DNA from: Neurospora intermedia | Taxonomy: Eukaryota > Ascomycota > Sordariomycetes > Sordariales > Sordariaceae | DNA length: 64,000 nucleotides | Assembly: GCA_037102815.1 (NCBI GenBank) | Contig: BTPP01000006.1 | Coordinates: forward strand, 2,728,001 to 2,792,000 | Reading direction: 5' to 3' | Part shown: piece by piece, positions 47,013 through 57,417 of the stretch | Layout: the number at the start of each line of letters is the position of its first letter | Position numbering within the stretch: the stretch's first letter is position 1 | Program-made: the position numbers and the translations under genes | The notes under the pieces: generated by a model | The model's database searches: none | Seen by the model: the letters and a program-made list of their open reading frames with translations, nothing else | Told to the model about the DNA's origin: nothing

Positions 47013-48564
47013 TCAAGTCCTAGTTCGCTTAGCTGGACCGGCTCCGACCGATGGTGTTTCACTGGCTCTCTTTGTACCAGCACTGGAAGATGCACCGGCC
47101 TTGGTTCGACGGAAGGCGTCAAATGGACTCTTCCTTCCCTTGGGTTTGGCCTTTTTGGGTGTGTCTTCTGCAGCCTTCTTGCTGCCAGCTCTTGTGGTGC
47201 GTGCTGTGGCTGGCGGTGAAGCTGGTGCTAACGGTGTCGTCTCGGGGGTGCTGGCTCTTTCCTTGTCTGCCTCTTGGGGCTCAGCGAGGGGCTTCTCCGT
47301 GGCCTCTTCGGCTGGCATCTCAGGCTCGATGACCTCCTCCTTCTCCTCCTCCTTCTCCTGTTTCTTCTCCTCCTCGGTCTTCAGGCTCTCCAAGACGTGA
47401 TCCTCAATGTCGGTGGGCGCCTCTTCGTCTGAGTCAGGTACCTTGGCCTCCTTGGGCTTGGGTGGGAACAGCAGACGGGGCTTGATGGAGGAGCGGGTAA
47501 GAGGACGTCTCAAGGGAGAGGCAACCGCACTCTCAAACTCGCCATCAGCCTCCACCACCTCCTCTTCCACTTCAGCAAACTTGCGGAACTGCTTTTTGCC
47601 GCGGCTGTGAGCTAGTCAGTAAACATGCTCGTAACTTCAGGGGTTTCTCAGATTTCACTCACAACATGATAAGCATGCCGTCCTTGCGGCCAACTGCCTC
47701 CTCCAAACTCACCACGCCCTCACCAGGAATGTTGACCAGATTCCGGGTGCTCCGGCGGGTGGAGGTGCGTTCAGTAGTGGTGGTAGTGGTGGTAGTTGTT
47801 TTTGTTGTTGTCTTGGTGCCGTAAAAAGGGTTTTCAATGCTGTCATCAACCACCGGCACGCGCTCATGAGAGTCAGTGAAAATACTAATTTCCTCCTCTT
47901 CGTTGCTCTGCTTCTTAGCGCGCGCCTTCTTGGGACTGGGCATGACCTCATTTTCGTCAACCTTTCTGCTGAAAAGAGTCTTTGTGACTCCCTTCAGGTG
48001 GGACTTGCTGCGCTCCGTCGGCGGCTTGATGGGAGTCTTGGCGGGGGTGATGAGGCTGCCAGCTCCAGTTGAGCGACCGAGGGGGGCGTGAAGGGAGCCA
48101 TCGAGAGTTCTTGAGGCGCGATGAACTGAATCCAAGGCGGGGTTGACCGCGCGCTTCTTGACGGGCGTAAAGGTTGGGGTGACCATGGCCGACGACGATG
48201 AAGGTTCAGCAGCTTCAGTCTGATGATGGTTGTGATGATGGTGATGGGGTTGACGTTTTGTTGACTTTGGCGAACCTGTAGATTTGTGGTGGGGTGGCGG
48301 GGGTTGTTGTTTGTCGGCAGGGGCCGCAGATGAGATGTGACGTCTGGGGGTTGGTTGGGGTGAAGGGGTGCGGGCGCGGCTGCGGGATGAGGATGAGGCT
48401 GCTTGGGCCTGTGTGCGCTGTGAAATGCGTGCGGACTTGCGCGGCGTGTAGGGCTCCCAATGATCCTCAAATCCGTGAAGCGGCGCTGGCGGGGTGTGAA
48501 TGTCGGATGGAGAGTGCGGGCCGGAGGGAGTCACGGCCCCGTGACTGCGAAATACCTCCATCAT
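47013..48564 (-). CDS. Conserved-looking hypothetical protein, probably nuclear
   Basis: Two exons, 47663-48564 and 47013-47604, joined by a 58-nt GT-AG intron with a CTGAC branch word, giving 497 aa. I do not recognise the family. Near the start is HWEPYTPRKSARISQRT. A Ser/Pro/His-rich stretch follows, then TPTFTPVKKR, an SPKKARAKK basic patch, and IENPFYGTK followed by a long Thr run. The strongest block spans the splice site: VSLEEAVGRKDGMLIMFRGKKQFRKFAE, then RRPLTRSSIKPRLLFPPKP. The C-terminus is acidic (KKQEKEEEKEE), then Lys-rich and ends in a basic PAKRTRT. The SP/TP sites, basic patches and lack of membrane segments suggest a cell-cycle-regulated nuclear protein; this is inference. 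Translation starts at one of two adjacent ATGs, 48564 or 48561. Confidence 0.72.
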
Positions 48565-50066
48565 GTTTTTTACCGAACACAAACAAGGCTGACAGTATAT
48601 CGGACAACTGTTCTCAAAACAACAACAAAAGTGTGCGACCAATGAGATGACCGCTACCCAGGCGACAAAGGGCCTGGAAGGATGCGATGAGGGAAGGAGT
48701 GGGATGGGATGAAAAGGACCCGCCCGCGCAATCGATGCTAGAATTGGCGACGACAATGGGAAGGCGCGTCAATTGGCGAATGCAGTGCAATGTGCGCGCT
48801 TCAACGGCCCGATGTTGTCGATGCAAGGCCGGCCGACGCACGCGAGTTGATGCGATGTAAATGTGTTGCAGATTCAGGTACACACTTCCAAGGGTTGCGC
48901 TCGATGTTGTTGTTGTTGTTGTTGTCTAGATAGTCGTCGGGGTCGGGGGTCGTTGTCGATGTGGTGATTGATGGTGGTGGCCGGCAAATGCGGAGATCCT
49001 TTGAATTTGAAGTCCCAAGTCCAACAAACCGTGAAACCTGGAACGTGCAAAAACCAACCTAAGACAACAACAAAAACAACAACAGAACTTGGCGCCCGGT
49101 TTCTTTTTCCTCCTCCACACACAAATCGCGCAGCAGCAGCAACTCGAAGCTAGTAGAACTAGTAGTAGTAGATAATTGAACAATACGATAGAGAGTATAG
49201 TAGTAGTGTGGTTGAGGCAGTATAGGTGCTTTGTGGCTCTTTGTGGATGCAGCAAATAAAAAATAAAATAAAAAAGAGGCTCAGCTGAGTGACGAAGAGG
49301 CGACAATGATGGGATGGATGTGTGAAAAAGTGGGTGGTCACGTCTTGTCTTGTCTTGTCTTGTCTTGCTTGTCTGGGGTTAGGAGCTGAGCTGAGGGAGC
49401 GCAAGGCCGGCCGATGATTGCGGATGTTGTTTGGGGGAAAGAACGCCAGGAGTGCAAACCAAAGAAGGGGCTGGGGGCGGTCTGCGCCTGATTGATCTGG
49501 GAGGGCATGCCAGAATCACCGGAATCACCCACACACGGTCCACACCCCCGGTGCACGGACCATTTAGTTGCCGTCACACACCCTGTTCTGTTCTGCTCCC
49601 ACGTTTCCGTCCGTCGTCGTCGTTGGCAACCAGGGGCAGACTGGGCAGTTGATGGCAATCCGGATTTTCCATTGGCCGGATCTTGGTTGCAGGCTTGATT
49701 GACAGAGCCCCACAGCGCGCTAAGACGCGTAAAGTCTTTGTTCATTCTGAGTCGCGTCTCTTGCTCCCTTGCCCTTGGACGTCTGTTTGCCCACTTTGCC
49801 CTTGCCGAAAAGTGTCCACCGTCCCTTGCGAAAATGTCCACTTTGCTGTCCCTGTCCAATCCCGTGGTTGCAGGGCCGATTTGACGGCTGGCCTTGTTAG
49901 GCACAGGGTGTACTTTGATCAACGTCATTCCCAGGGCATTCATTGCGTGCATCCGCATCCGTGCACCGGCAATTCAGTCAAAGTCAACAACGGCAGCTCT
50001 AGAACTACCCCGGATTGTCAACCACCTTGTCCAAGACGACGACGAAGCATCGCCAAACAAAACAAA
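48565..50066. promoter_or_regulatory. Divergent promoter region upstream of DUO1
   Basis: A 1.5 kb stretch between two outward-facing ATGs. It contains a (TTG)n run near 48905-48925, five GTCTT units at 49342-49366, and pyrimidine-rich leader sequence before 50067. The minus-strand frame at 49338-49958 (206 codons) has no known features. No further gene is seen. Confidence 0.45.
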
Positions 50067-51195
50067 ATGTCGGACGACCGAATGGAAATCTCCGACGAGG
50101 AGGGTTCCTCCCTCTTCGCATCGCCCACTCATCCTCCCACCTCCCGCGCACATCCCCCGTCGCAAGCGCAGCAACAACAGCAACAACAGAAAACCCCCGT
50201 CGCTTCGAGCGCAGCAGCAGCTGCCGCCGCCGCCTCAACATCCAAAGACCCCAGCACCAATCAGAGCAGCGGTAGTCGCTCGTTCGGCATCGACAACACC
50301 ACCATCGAGACTCGCGAAGCCGCTCTACAGCGCGAGCTAGAAGGAGTGCGCAAGATCAACCAAGTAATCGAAGGCGTCATTGGTACACTGGAGCGCGCAA
50401 AGGGGAATATGGGTGTATGTTTGTTTCTTTCTTTCTTTCTTTCTTCCGTCTGTTTACTGTCACAGGTCCACAGGTTCTCGGGTCAATCATCCATCCCCAA
50501 CCTTAACTACACCCCTTTCTCTTCCATCCCGCCAATTTACTAACAAATCATGTCTTCAACAGACGGTAAACCGCACCATCCACTCTGCCTCCCACCTCCT
50601 CACTACCTGGACCCGCATCCTCTCCCAAACCGAGCACAACCAGCGCCTCCTGCTCAACCCCTCGTGGAAGGGCGCCACTGCCGACCTAGTCGAAATCGAA
50701 GCCGAAGCCCTCGAGCGCCAGCGCGAAGCCGAACGGAAGGCCGCCGAGGCGGAGCGCAAGCGGGAAGAGGCGCGCCGCAAAGCAGAAGAAGAGGCGGAAC
50801 GGAGACGGTTGGCTGCTGCGTCGAGTGGACTGGGATCAAACAGGGGAAGGCTGAGGAGTCGATCCGTAGGAGTGGCGAGTTCGAGGTATGGCATTGGAGT
50901 CACCAGGAGCAGTGCGACCGGGACGAGAGGAGGCAGATCTGGGTCGGGGGTGGGAAGTTTGGTTGGGACTGGGAGGACGGGAACGGGGACGGCAGGCGCG
51001 GCGGCTGGAAGAGTGGGCATGACTACTAGAAGTGGACTGGCTTATCGACCGGCTGGGGCGACAGGGACGTCAGGGATACCGAGTGTGAGAGGGGGGAGAG
51101 GGGGGACGACGACGACTAGGGGCACGAGGGGTGGAAGTACAACGACGACGAGAGGAGCGAGAGGTGGTACAACAAGAGGTGGAAGTGCGCGTTGA
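50067..51195 (+). CDS. duo1: DASH complex subunit Duo1
   Basis: Two exons, 50067-50414 and 50563-51195, joined by a 148-nt GT-AG intron that contains a (TTTC)n run and an ACTAAC branch word; 326 aa. The N-terminus is disordered with Gln and Ala runs. The Duo1 core spans about 75-165: TREAALQRELEGVRKINQVIEGVIGTLERAKGNM, then (across the intron) TVNRTIHSASHLLTTWTRILSQTEHNQRLLL and a WKGATADL block. A charged coiled-coil (EAERKAAEAERKREEARRK) follows. The DASH ring couples kinetochores to microtubule ends in fungi. The C-terminal third is unusual: a Gly/Arg/Thr-rich tail with repeated RGG and TTTTRG units. The gene converges on RNase H2B, 268 nt apart. Confidence 0.9.
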
Positions 51196-51463
51196 GGAAG
51201 GGATGAAAGTGTGCTGGACATGCTTATGATCATGACCACAACCATGACGATGACGAGAAGAAAGATATGTTAGAATGCTGTAAACTCCTCAAAGGAGAAA
51301 GCCATGTCATTTTAGAAACCCCCATATACCCAATACCGATATACAGCTGAGATACCCAAACCCAACCAGACCTTTTAATTGAAACCCTTAAAACAAACGC
51401 CATTTTATGATCCTCCCACATTATATCATTCCCTGTTTCCCTTTCCATTATCATTTTCAGTTT

Positions 51464-52765
51464 TTACGCCTTCTTCTGAAAAAAACTCGTCAACTTCATC
51501 ATCCCCCTCGTATTCACCTTGGCCAACTCCTTGACTCCCCTACTGACACCCGCCTTCTTCGCCTTTTCTTCCTCTTCCTTTTTGCGTCTCTTCTCTGCTC
51601 TTTCAAATGCCTCTTCTTCGTCTCCCGCTATGCGCTTCCGCGAGAAATCGCTATGCGACCGCGACGCTACCGCTTCTTGGCGGAGCTTGGCTAATTGCGC
51701 GAGGTAGGCATCTAAGGGAGAAAAGTCCACCGAGGAGGGACCGGACAGAGAAGATTTGAGGTGCGACGAGAGGGATGGGGGGAGGTAAGAGGAGGTGAGG
51801 AAGTTGAGTGATACGCGGAGACGTTGGAGATTGAGGATTTCGGGCGTGGGGATGAGGGAGGGGATTACTTCTCCTCCTGCTCCGGACGTGGGGGTAGGGG
51901 TAGGGGTAGCGACGGCGGTGGTGGCTTCGGAGAGGGTCGTCTCTTCTTGCGACTCAGTGGACACAGTGGTATCCGACCTTGAAATCACTCCTGTTGTCCT
52001 AATCCCCACAATCGGCGCTTCCAATGCTTTCGCAACAAACTTCTCTTCCATACTCTTGGGCAGACCACCTTCACTCATGCGCTTGGCTTTCGATAATAGC
52101 TCCTCGGCGAGTTTACTCTCGTTCAACCGGAACATGGTTTCATCGCCCGCTTCTACGGTGTCGCAGACGGCCGCCATGCGTTTCTCTAGTAGGTTCCGCG
52201 CTTGGGGCCATTTAAGCACTTCCAGCAGGTGGTTCTGCCGCTTCCCGTCACTGTCCTGTTCCGATACGGCATCAAAGTGGTCGTCGCTCGAGAGGAACAT
52301 GCGCTGCTGCTTCTTGTCTGCTGCTGCTAGGGCGGGCAGAACGAGGAAGAGAGGGTCGATTTGTGTGGCCACGTAGAGCTCCGAGTCCTTTGTGGTTTGC
52401 GCGGGGGTGATGGCGGTGGTACCATCTGAGAGTTTGGCGCTGTCAATTAGCCAGCTGCGTGGGGATTTCTCTTGGGGAGCGGCGATCTTGGTGAACTCGT
52501 AGAAGCTGCCCGAGTCGGGGCAGACGAGGTAGCGCGTGGGTTTGGCATAGCGCGGGTTCTGGAGGGTGACGATGCGGGATTGGGGGGTGGCGGACTTGGG
52601 GAGGATGAAGATGCTGGGAGGAGATTCGACTTCGGGCGCGAGGGTGTAGATTGAGCTGTTGTTGGAGGTGGTGGTGCTCTTGGACTTGGTCTTGGAGGAG
52701 GTGAAGGAGGATTTCGCATCCTGGGAGTCTGCGGTGCTGGCCTTGGATCGGGTTGTTCGTGGCAT
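51464..52765 (-). CDS. rnh202: Ribonuclease H2 subunit B
   Basis: Single exon, 433 aa from the ATG at 52765. RNase H2 removes ribonucleotides from DNA, and subunit B is its non-catalytic scaffold in the nucleus. The N-terminal part (about 45-170) has the triple-barrel strands with RIVTLQNPRYAKPTRYLVCPD and FYEFTKIAAPQEKSPRSWLI, and YVATQIDPLFLVLP. The winged-helix-like region follows: KRMAAVCDTVEAGDETMFRLNESKL and a LRVSLNFLTSSYLPP block. The extreme C-terminus MMKLTSFFQKK fits a PCNA-binding box (with Met in the place of the usual Gln), as also known in the human protein. A Thr/Pro/Ala linker sits between the halves. The frame also reads upstream of the ATG, but no better start is apparent. 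Confidence 0.9.
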   Translation of the reverse strand: MPRTTRSKASTADSQDAKSSFTSSKTKSKSTTTSNNSSIYTLAPEVESPPSIFILPKSATPQSRIVTLQNPRYAKPTRYLVCPDSGSFYEFTKIAAPQEKSPRSWLIDSAKLSDGTTAITPAQTTKDSELYVATQIDPLFLVLPALAAADKKQQRMFLSSDDHFDAVSEQDSDGKRQNHLLEVLKWPQARNLLEKRMAAVCDTVEAGDETMFRLNESKLAEELLSKAKRMSEGGLPKSMEEKFVAKALEAPIVGIRTTGVISRSDTTVSTESQEETTLSEATTAVATPTPTPTSGAGGEVIPSLIPTPEILNLQRLRVSLNFLTSSYLPPSLSSHLKSSLSGPSSVDFSPLDAYLAQLAKLRQEAVASRSHSDFSRKRIAGDEEEAFERAEKRRKKEEEEKAKKAGVSRGVKELAKVNTRGMMKLTSFFQKKA

Positions 52766-54483
52766 GGCTATTTTCTGAATCGAATTTCCAAGTTTTCCGC
52801 ACTCTCTTCTTTCCGAGATTAAATGTTTTGCTTCGTGTCTTTGGTTGTTCTTGTTTTTTGATGGGATATCGCCAGGGTCCTCCAAAGTCCGGAGTCCAAT
52901 GGCCGTGACCCAGCTCTCCACAGTGAGCGGCAGGACCCCTGACCATCAATCGCGAGATTCGCTGGAGACCAACCGACGCGACTGACCGCGATTTCCCATA
53001 GCATAGCGCGCCCCACCTTCTTTAAATGACCCACTTACACGCCTTCCCCAACTTTTCCTTGTCGTTTGCGCTTTGCGAGATCGCGTTGTCTTGGAGATGA
53101 TGCTCCACTTTTGCAGCAGATTGGCCAACCACAAGTGTGCCCTTTCGGAGTTTCTCACTGGTCCCTTCACTCTTCAGCCCAGGACGACTTCTCGATACTT
53201 GAATTCCCCGCTGTCGTTGTCCCGTCCACCCACTCACGCCCGCTGTTGATGGCTTGTCAATGCCACTGTCACTCTCTCTCTCTGTGCTGCCGTCACCTAC
53301 CTACCTCTGCTCTTGTCACCAAAACAGAAACAGCATCTGCACCCAAACATCACCATTCCAATTTGGGCCTTTCGATCCAGATCCATCCAGTCTTCCATTG
53401 CGCTTACTTGCTTGCCTTGCACTTGTCACGTACCAGCCTTGATACCATTTCACGATCTCGATCTTTTTTTCTTTCGTTAGCTGTCAGTCAATTTGTGGCT
53501 CCTCGTGAGACATCCACTTTCTTCAGTTGGTCACTCATTGGAGAAAAAAATATTTTTCATCTTTTCTTTCCATCTTCCATACTACAACGCAGCCTGACTT
53601 GACAGTCCATAATCTGTAAGTGTACCCAAAAGCCTGGAAGATTATGAAGGACTTAAAAATCCTCAAGACCTGAATGGAGCCTCGTGGATTGCGGGCACCT
53701 CGGTTGTCGATCAGCTAGAGTTACGTCTGCACTGCTTGTAGCTCCTCAATGTTTGCACTTCTTCATCTATCTTGGGATTGGACCTATTCTTGGCCGCCAC
53801 GACTGACTGACTGACTGTATGGTTATTACACCATCGATGACTTTAGATTTGCCTCGAGTTCCTCAACCAACCTAGTAGTTCCACTGGGCCGACAAACAAA
53901 CAAACCTAAACACAACTTTTTTTTACGAACCACACTACGATCATTTCCGAACTCTTCTCTCGTTCATCTCTTCTTCCGCTTCCACCGGCCACGTCCACCG
54001 ACCGCACCATCCATCCATCTCACCCTCGGGCGCCTCCCTGCATAACACCATCCGGCCTGCAGTCCTTCCCTTTGGCGACCAATGTCCGTGAATGTCGTCC
54101 TTGCTGCACACTAATTGGCCGCCCAAACAGCCATAGCCCTCCCTTCAGTTTGGTCCCGTCCCATCCTTGCATGCAAACCTGGAACCTGCAACGGCATCGA
54201 TCCTGAATTGAACCACCAACACACGCACCCACACACACACACACACACCACCCCGCCGCCGCCCGGTCAATAGTCCAAATTCGATCTCCGCTCTCCATCC
54301 CGTGCCCGTCTCCCTGGGTTCCGCTTCTGCCCTGGGCCACCAGTCCAGTCGAGTCGCATTGGGCTACTCGATAACCTTGGGCAGAGACGATCCCCGTCAC
54401 CTCGGCGATACATACTCCAAATCACATTCCCGGAAACAGCTTTCTGGGTTCGGGTTGCTAGTCTTGGAACGCAACAAAAGGTC
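52766..54483. promoter_or_regulatory. Divergent promoter region between RNase H2B and MCM10
   Basis: A 1.7 kb stretch with outward-facing genes. The MCM10 side is CT-rich over several hundred bases and has an (AC)n tract at 54231-54249. An ATG at 54082 opens a 10-codon upstream frame that ends at 54114, and a GTAAGT word near 53615 could start a leader intron. None of these is proven. No other gene is seen. Confidence 0.5.
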
Positions 54484-57417
54484 ATGGCGACACATTGGCC
54501 ACCCCGGTCTCCCCACGAAGCTCTCATCAGCACCCCGCGAGGCCGCCAGCGCTTTCGTGAAATGCAAACGTCGCCCACCCCGTCGCCCTCCAGACTCAGA
54601 ATGTCCCGTTCGAACCCCGCCCTAGCGGCGCGCTACACCGACAATGAGGACGCCGTTATGATTGACGTGGACGACCTGGAGGATGACGAAGACGAAGACG
54701 AGGAGATGGTACAGCTGAAGCTGCAGGAAATCCAGGCGCGCATGAAGTTGAAAAAGATACAAAATGCAAAGGCGCAAAGAAGGGCTAACTCGTCCATGGA
54801 TGCACGATCGAATGGAAGCCGACCAGAAAGCGCTTCGGCCAACAATAACAACAACAACAACAACTCGATGCAACCCCCGGCCGGACTTCCCATTCAGTCA
54901 AGGTTAGCTGCGGCAAGAGATAGGATGGAACAGCAGTCAAATCCCGTTCAAATCCCCGCTTCTCCGGTCAGGAGGGGACGTAGTGAATCCGCTCCTCAGC
55001 CACCTCAGTCCCCCACGAGGCTCATGTTGGGAATCGACAAGGGACGAAAAGCGGCCGACATGTCACTGAAAAGGGCGCCCACATTACGAAAGGTCGAAAG
55101 CGAACGTCCCTCCCAGAATCTTAACTCCCAACAGTCAGGCTACTTGCGACGGTCCATGACGACATCCTTTAGCGAAGATCAACCCAGCTCCAGCTCCCGT
55201 CGTCCTGTCAGCTTCGACGGGCGCGCAAGTTCTTTCTCGCAGGCAGAAGAAAGACGCCCCTTAAGTTTCAACGAGCGTCTAGCATGCGCCAGGAACGAAG
55301 AGCAGGAGCGCAGGGAAAAGGCACAGAGGATACAGAAGATCAGGAGTAATGCCTTCAGTATTGGCAGGGAAGAGATGGAGGAGTACAAGACAAAAGCGGT
55401 GGATGTTCCCGAAGTTCCCTACAAGGCCCCGGAATATTCTCGCGACGATATCTTGTCAGCGACTGGAAGATCTTCGTCAAGGCCAACAACCATGAGCGCA
55501 TCATCATCGTTCACACAACCAAGCTCAACACAAGTCAACTCGGACAATGAACCTGGCTTCGAACCTTATTCAGGTCTCCGCCTGTCCAAGCGCATTCTTC
55601 CCCATAATGTGGTCACTCGCGCTATTACAGGCAAGAAGACCTACGGTTTGAAGGACCTTTTGCGGCAAGTCAAGGCGCCTGACTGGTCCCTTCCCGATGT
55701 CGAGTCTGATGTAGTCGTTTTCGCCATTGTCGCAACCAAGTCTGAACCGCGCAGCCATCGTAGTGATGGCAAGCCCTTGCAAGAACGCGGCAAGTACATG
55801 GTCATCAGCCTTTGTGATCTTCAGTATGAAGTGGAACTGTTTCTCTTTAACTCCGGGTTCGACCGCTTCTGGAAGCTCACGCCGGGAACCATTCTCGCCA
55901 TCCTCAACCCCACCATCATGGCGCCAAAACAAGGTCAGCAAGATACCGGTCGGTTCTCGTTGGTGATCAACAGCGATGAGGATACCATTTTGGAAATTGG
56001 TAATGCGCGCGACCTAGGTTATTGCAAGAGCATCAAGAAGGATGGCATGCTTTGCAAGAGTTGGGTCAACCTCCGTCGTACAGAGTATTGCGAGTTCCAT
56101 ACCAACGAAGCAGTCACCAAGTCGAGACAGGGAAGGTTGGAGTTGAATAACTCTTTTGGGTTTGGAGACAAGTATAAGCAAAACTCTAGGTACGCCAAGA
56201 GTGAAGAGGCCAAGCGAAAAGAGGAGGAAATACGACTGAGGGGTCAATACGACCGGTCAACCGGCAGTCACTTCTTCATGAACCGTACTGCCGCGGAGCT
56301 CATTGATGGTGGTGGCATGGCTGACCAGGCTGAGAAGAAGGAGGCTATCAAGAGAAGCTTGGCGAGGAAGGAGAAGGAAGCCGAGATTGCAAGGAAACTG
56401 GGCGAAGTGGGTGGTGGTGCTGGGAGAGACTACATGAGTCGAGCCGCTGGTGGTCTTCGCGCAAGTTTCTCTTCTACCAATTCAGTACCCATGTCAGGCT
56501 CTACCTCCTTCTCGTCAGCCACAGCCTCGACACCCATGTCATCACTGTCCGGCCACAGCCAAAGCAACAGCACAAATGACCCGCTAGGCTTTGGTGGCAG
56601 ACCCCGATATGACCTCCAAGCCCTCGGTCTACTCCGCAAAAAGGGCGAAGAACAACCCAAAATCGATCTCGGCCCAATAAAGCGCAAGCGTCCCGAGTCC
56701 GCCCAGTCAAGCGAAAACAGCTTCAGCAAATCCAACTCCACCAGCAGCGCAACCATCACCCCCTCCAACTACACCACCAACACGAAAGCCCCCTCCTTGG
56801 GCTGGGGCTCCAGCCTGCGCGACAAGCTTTCGAGGATGAAAGAGGGCGAAAAGCTCAACCTTTCCCACCGCCCCAGCAACTCCAGCATGCGCGATTCCAC
56901 CCCCGCCCTTACCAACTCCTCGTCCACCACCGCTTCCACCGGCCTCACCCCGGCCATCAACCGTCTCTCCACCTCCGCCAGAGACTTCAACTTCACCAAC
57001 TCCTCCTCCAACACCCAGACCAACCTCCCTAACCGCCCCTCGCCCGCCGTCCGCTTCTCCGCCGCCCCCAATAATTCTTCTGGTACTACAACCACCACCA
57101 ACGGTCCCACCACTTCCCACCACCACCACACCTCCTCCTTATCCTCCTCTCGCCTTCTCGGTGTGTCTGCCTCTGCACGTCTAGCAGCCGCGAGAGCAGC
57201 CGCCGCGGCACAAGCTGCTGCTGCTGCCGACGGGCACTCGCAAGGCTCGCAACCGCCTGTCAGAAAAAAGACGCGGTTCGTGACGGATAAGGGAATCAGA
57301 GAGGCAGGCAGGGATAGTCTGGGGGACAAGGGGTTTTTGATGAGTGCGGCGCAGAAGAATAGGAGGCAGGTGGTGTTGAGTGAGGATGATGATGATGACT
57401 TGATTGTTTTGAAATGA
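54484..57417 (+). CDS. mcm10: Minichromosome maintenance protein 10
   Basis: Single exon, 977 aa. MCM10 activates the CMG helicase at origins and stabilises forks in the nucleus. The N-terminal 330 residues are mostly disordered, with an acidic patch (DDLEDDEDEDEEM) and a coiled-coil. The OB-fold region spans about 365-500: SGLRLSKRILPHNVV, TYGLKDLLRQVKAPDW, KYMVISLCDLQYEVELFLFN, WKLTPGTILAILNP. Immediately after it is the zinc finger C514-x9-C524-x11-C536-x2-H539, and then a basic helix (KSEEAKRKEEEIRLRGQYD). The C-terminal 350 residues are Ser/Thr/Asn-rich, with Ala runs near 900-920, and end in SEDDDDDLIVLK. The frame has no apparent breaks. ATGs a short way downstream (such as before QTSPTPS) are alternative starts. 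Confidence 0.93.
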   Translation: MATHWPPRSPHEALISTPRGRQRFREMQTSPTPSPSRLRMSRSNPALAARYTDNEDAVMIDVDDLEDDEDEDEEMVQLKLQEIQARMKLKKIQNAKAQRRANSSMDARSNGSRPESASANNNNNNNNSMQPPAGLPIQSRLAAARDRMEQQSNPVQIPASPVRRGRSESAPQPPQSPTRLMLGIDKGRKAADMSLKRAPTLRKVESERPSQNLNSQQSGYLRRSMTTSFSEDQPSSSSRRPVSFDGRASSFSQAEERRPLSFNERLACARNEEQERREKAQRIQKIRSNAFSIGREEMEEYKTKAVDVPEVPYKAPEYSRDDILSATGRSSSRPTTMSASSSFTQPSSTQVNSDNEPGFEPYSGLRLSKRILPHNVVTRAITGKKTYGLKDLLRQVKAPDWSLPDVESDVVVFAIVATKSEPRSHRSDGKPLQERGKYMVISLCDLQYEVELFLFNSGFDRFWKLTPGTILAILNPTIMAPKQGQQDTGRFSLVINSDEDTILEIGNARDLGYCKSIKKDGMLCKSWVNLRRTEYCEFHTNEAVTKSRQGRLELNNSFGFGDKYKQNSRYAKSEEAKRKEEEIRLRGQYDRSTGSHFFMNRTAAELIDGGGMADQAEKKEAIKRSLARKEKEAEIARKLGEVGGGAGRDYMSRAAGGLRASFSSTNSVPMSGSTSFSSATASTPMSSLSGHSQSNSTNDPLGFGGRPRYDLQALGLLRKKGEEQPKIDLGPIKRKRPESAQSSENSFSKSNSTSSATITPSNYTTNTKAPSLGWGSSLRDKLSRMKEGEKLNLSHRPSNSSMRDSTPALTNSSSTTASTGLTPAINRLSTSARDFNFTNSSSNTQTNLPNRPSPAVRFSAAPNNSSGTTTTTNGPTTSHHHHTSSLSSSRLLGVSASARLAAARAAAAAQAAAAADGHSQGSQPPVRKKTRFVTDKGIREAGRDSLGDKGFLMSAAQKNRRQVVLSEDDDDDLIVLK

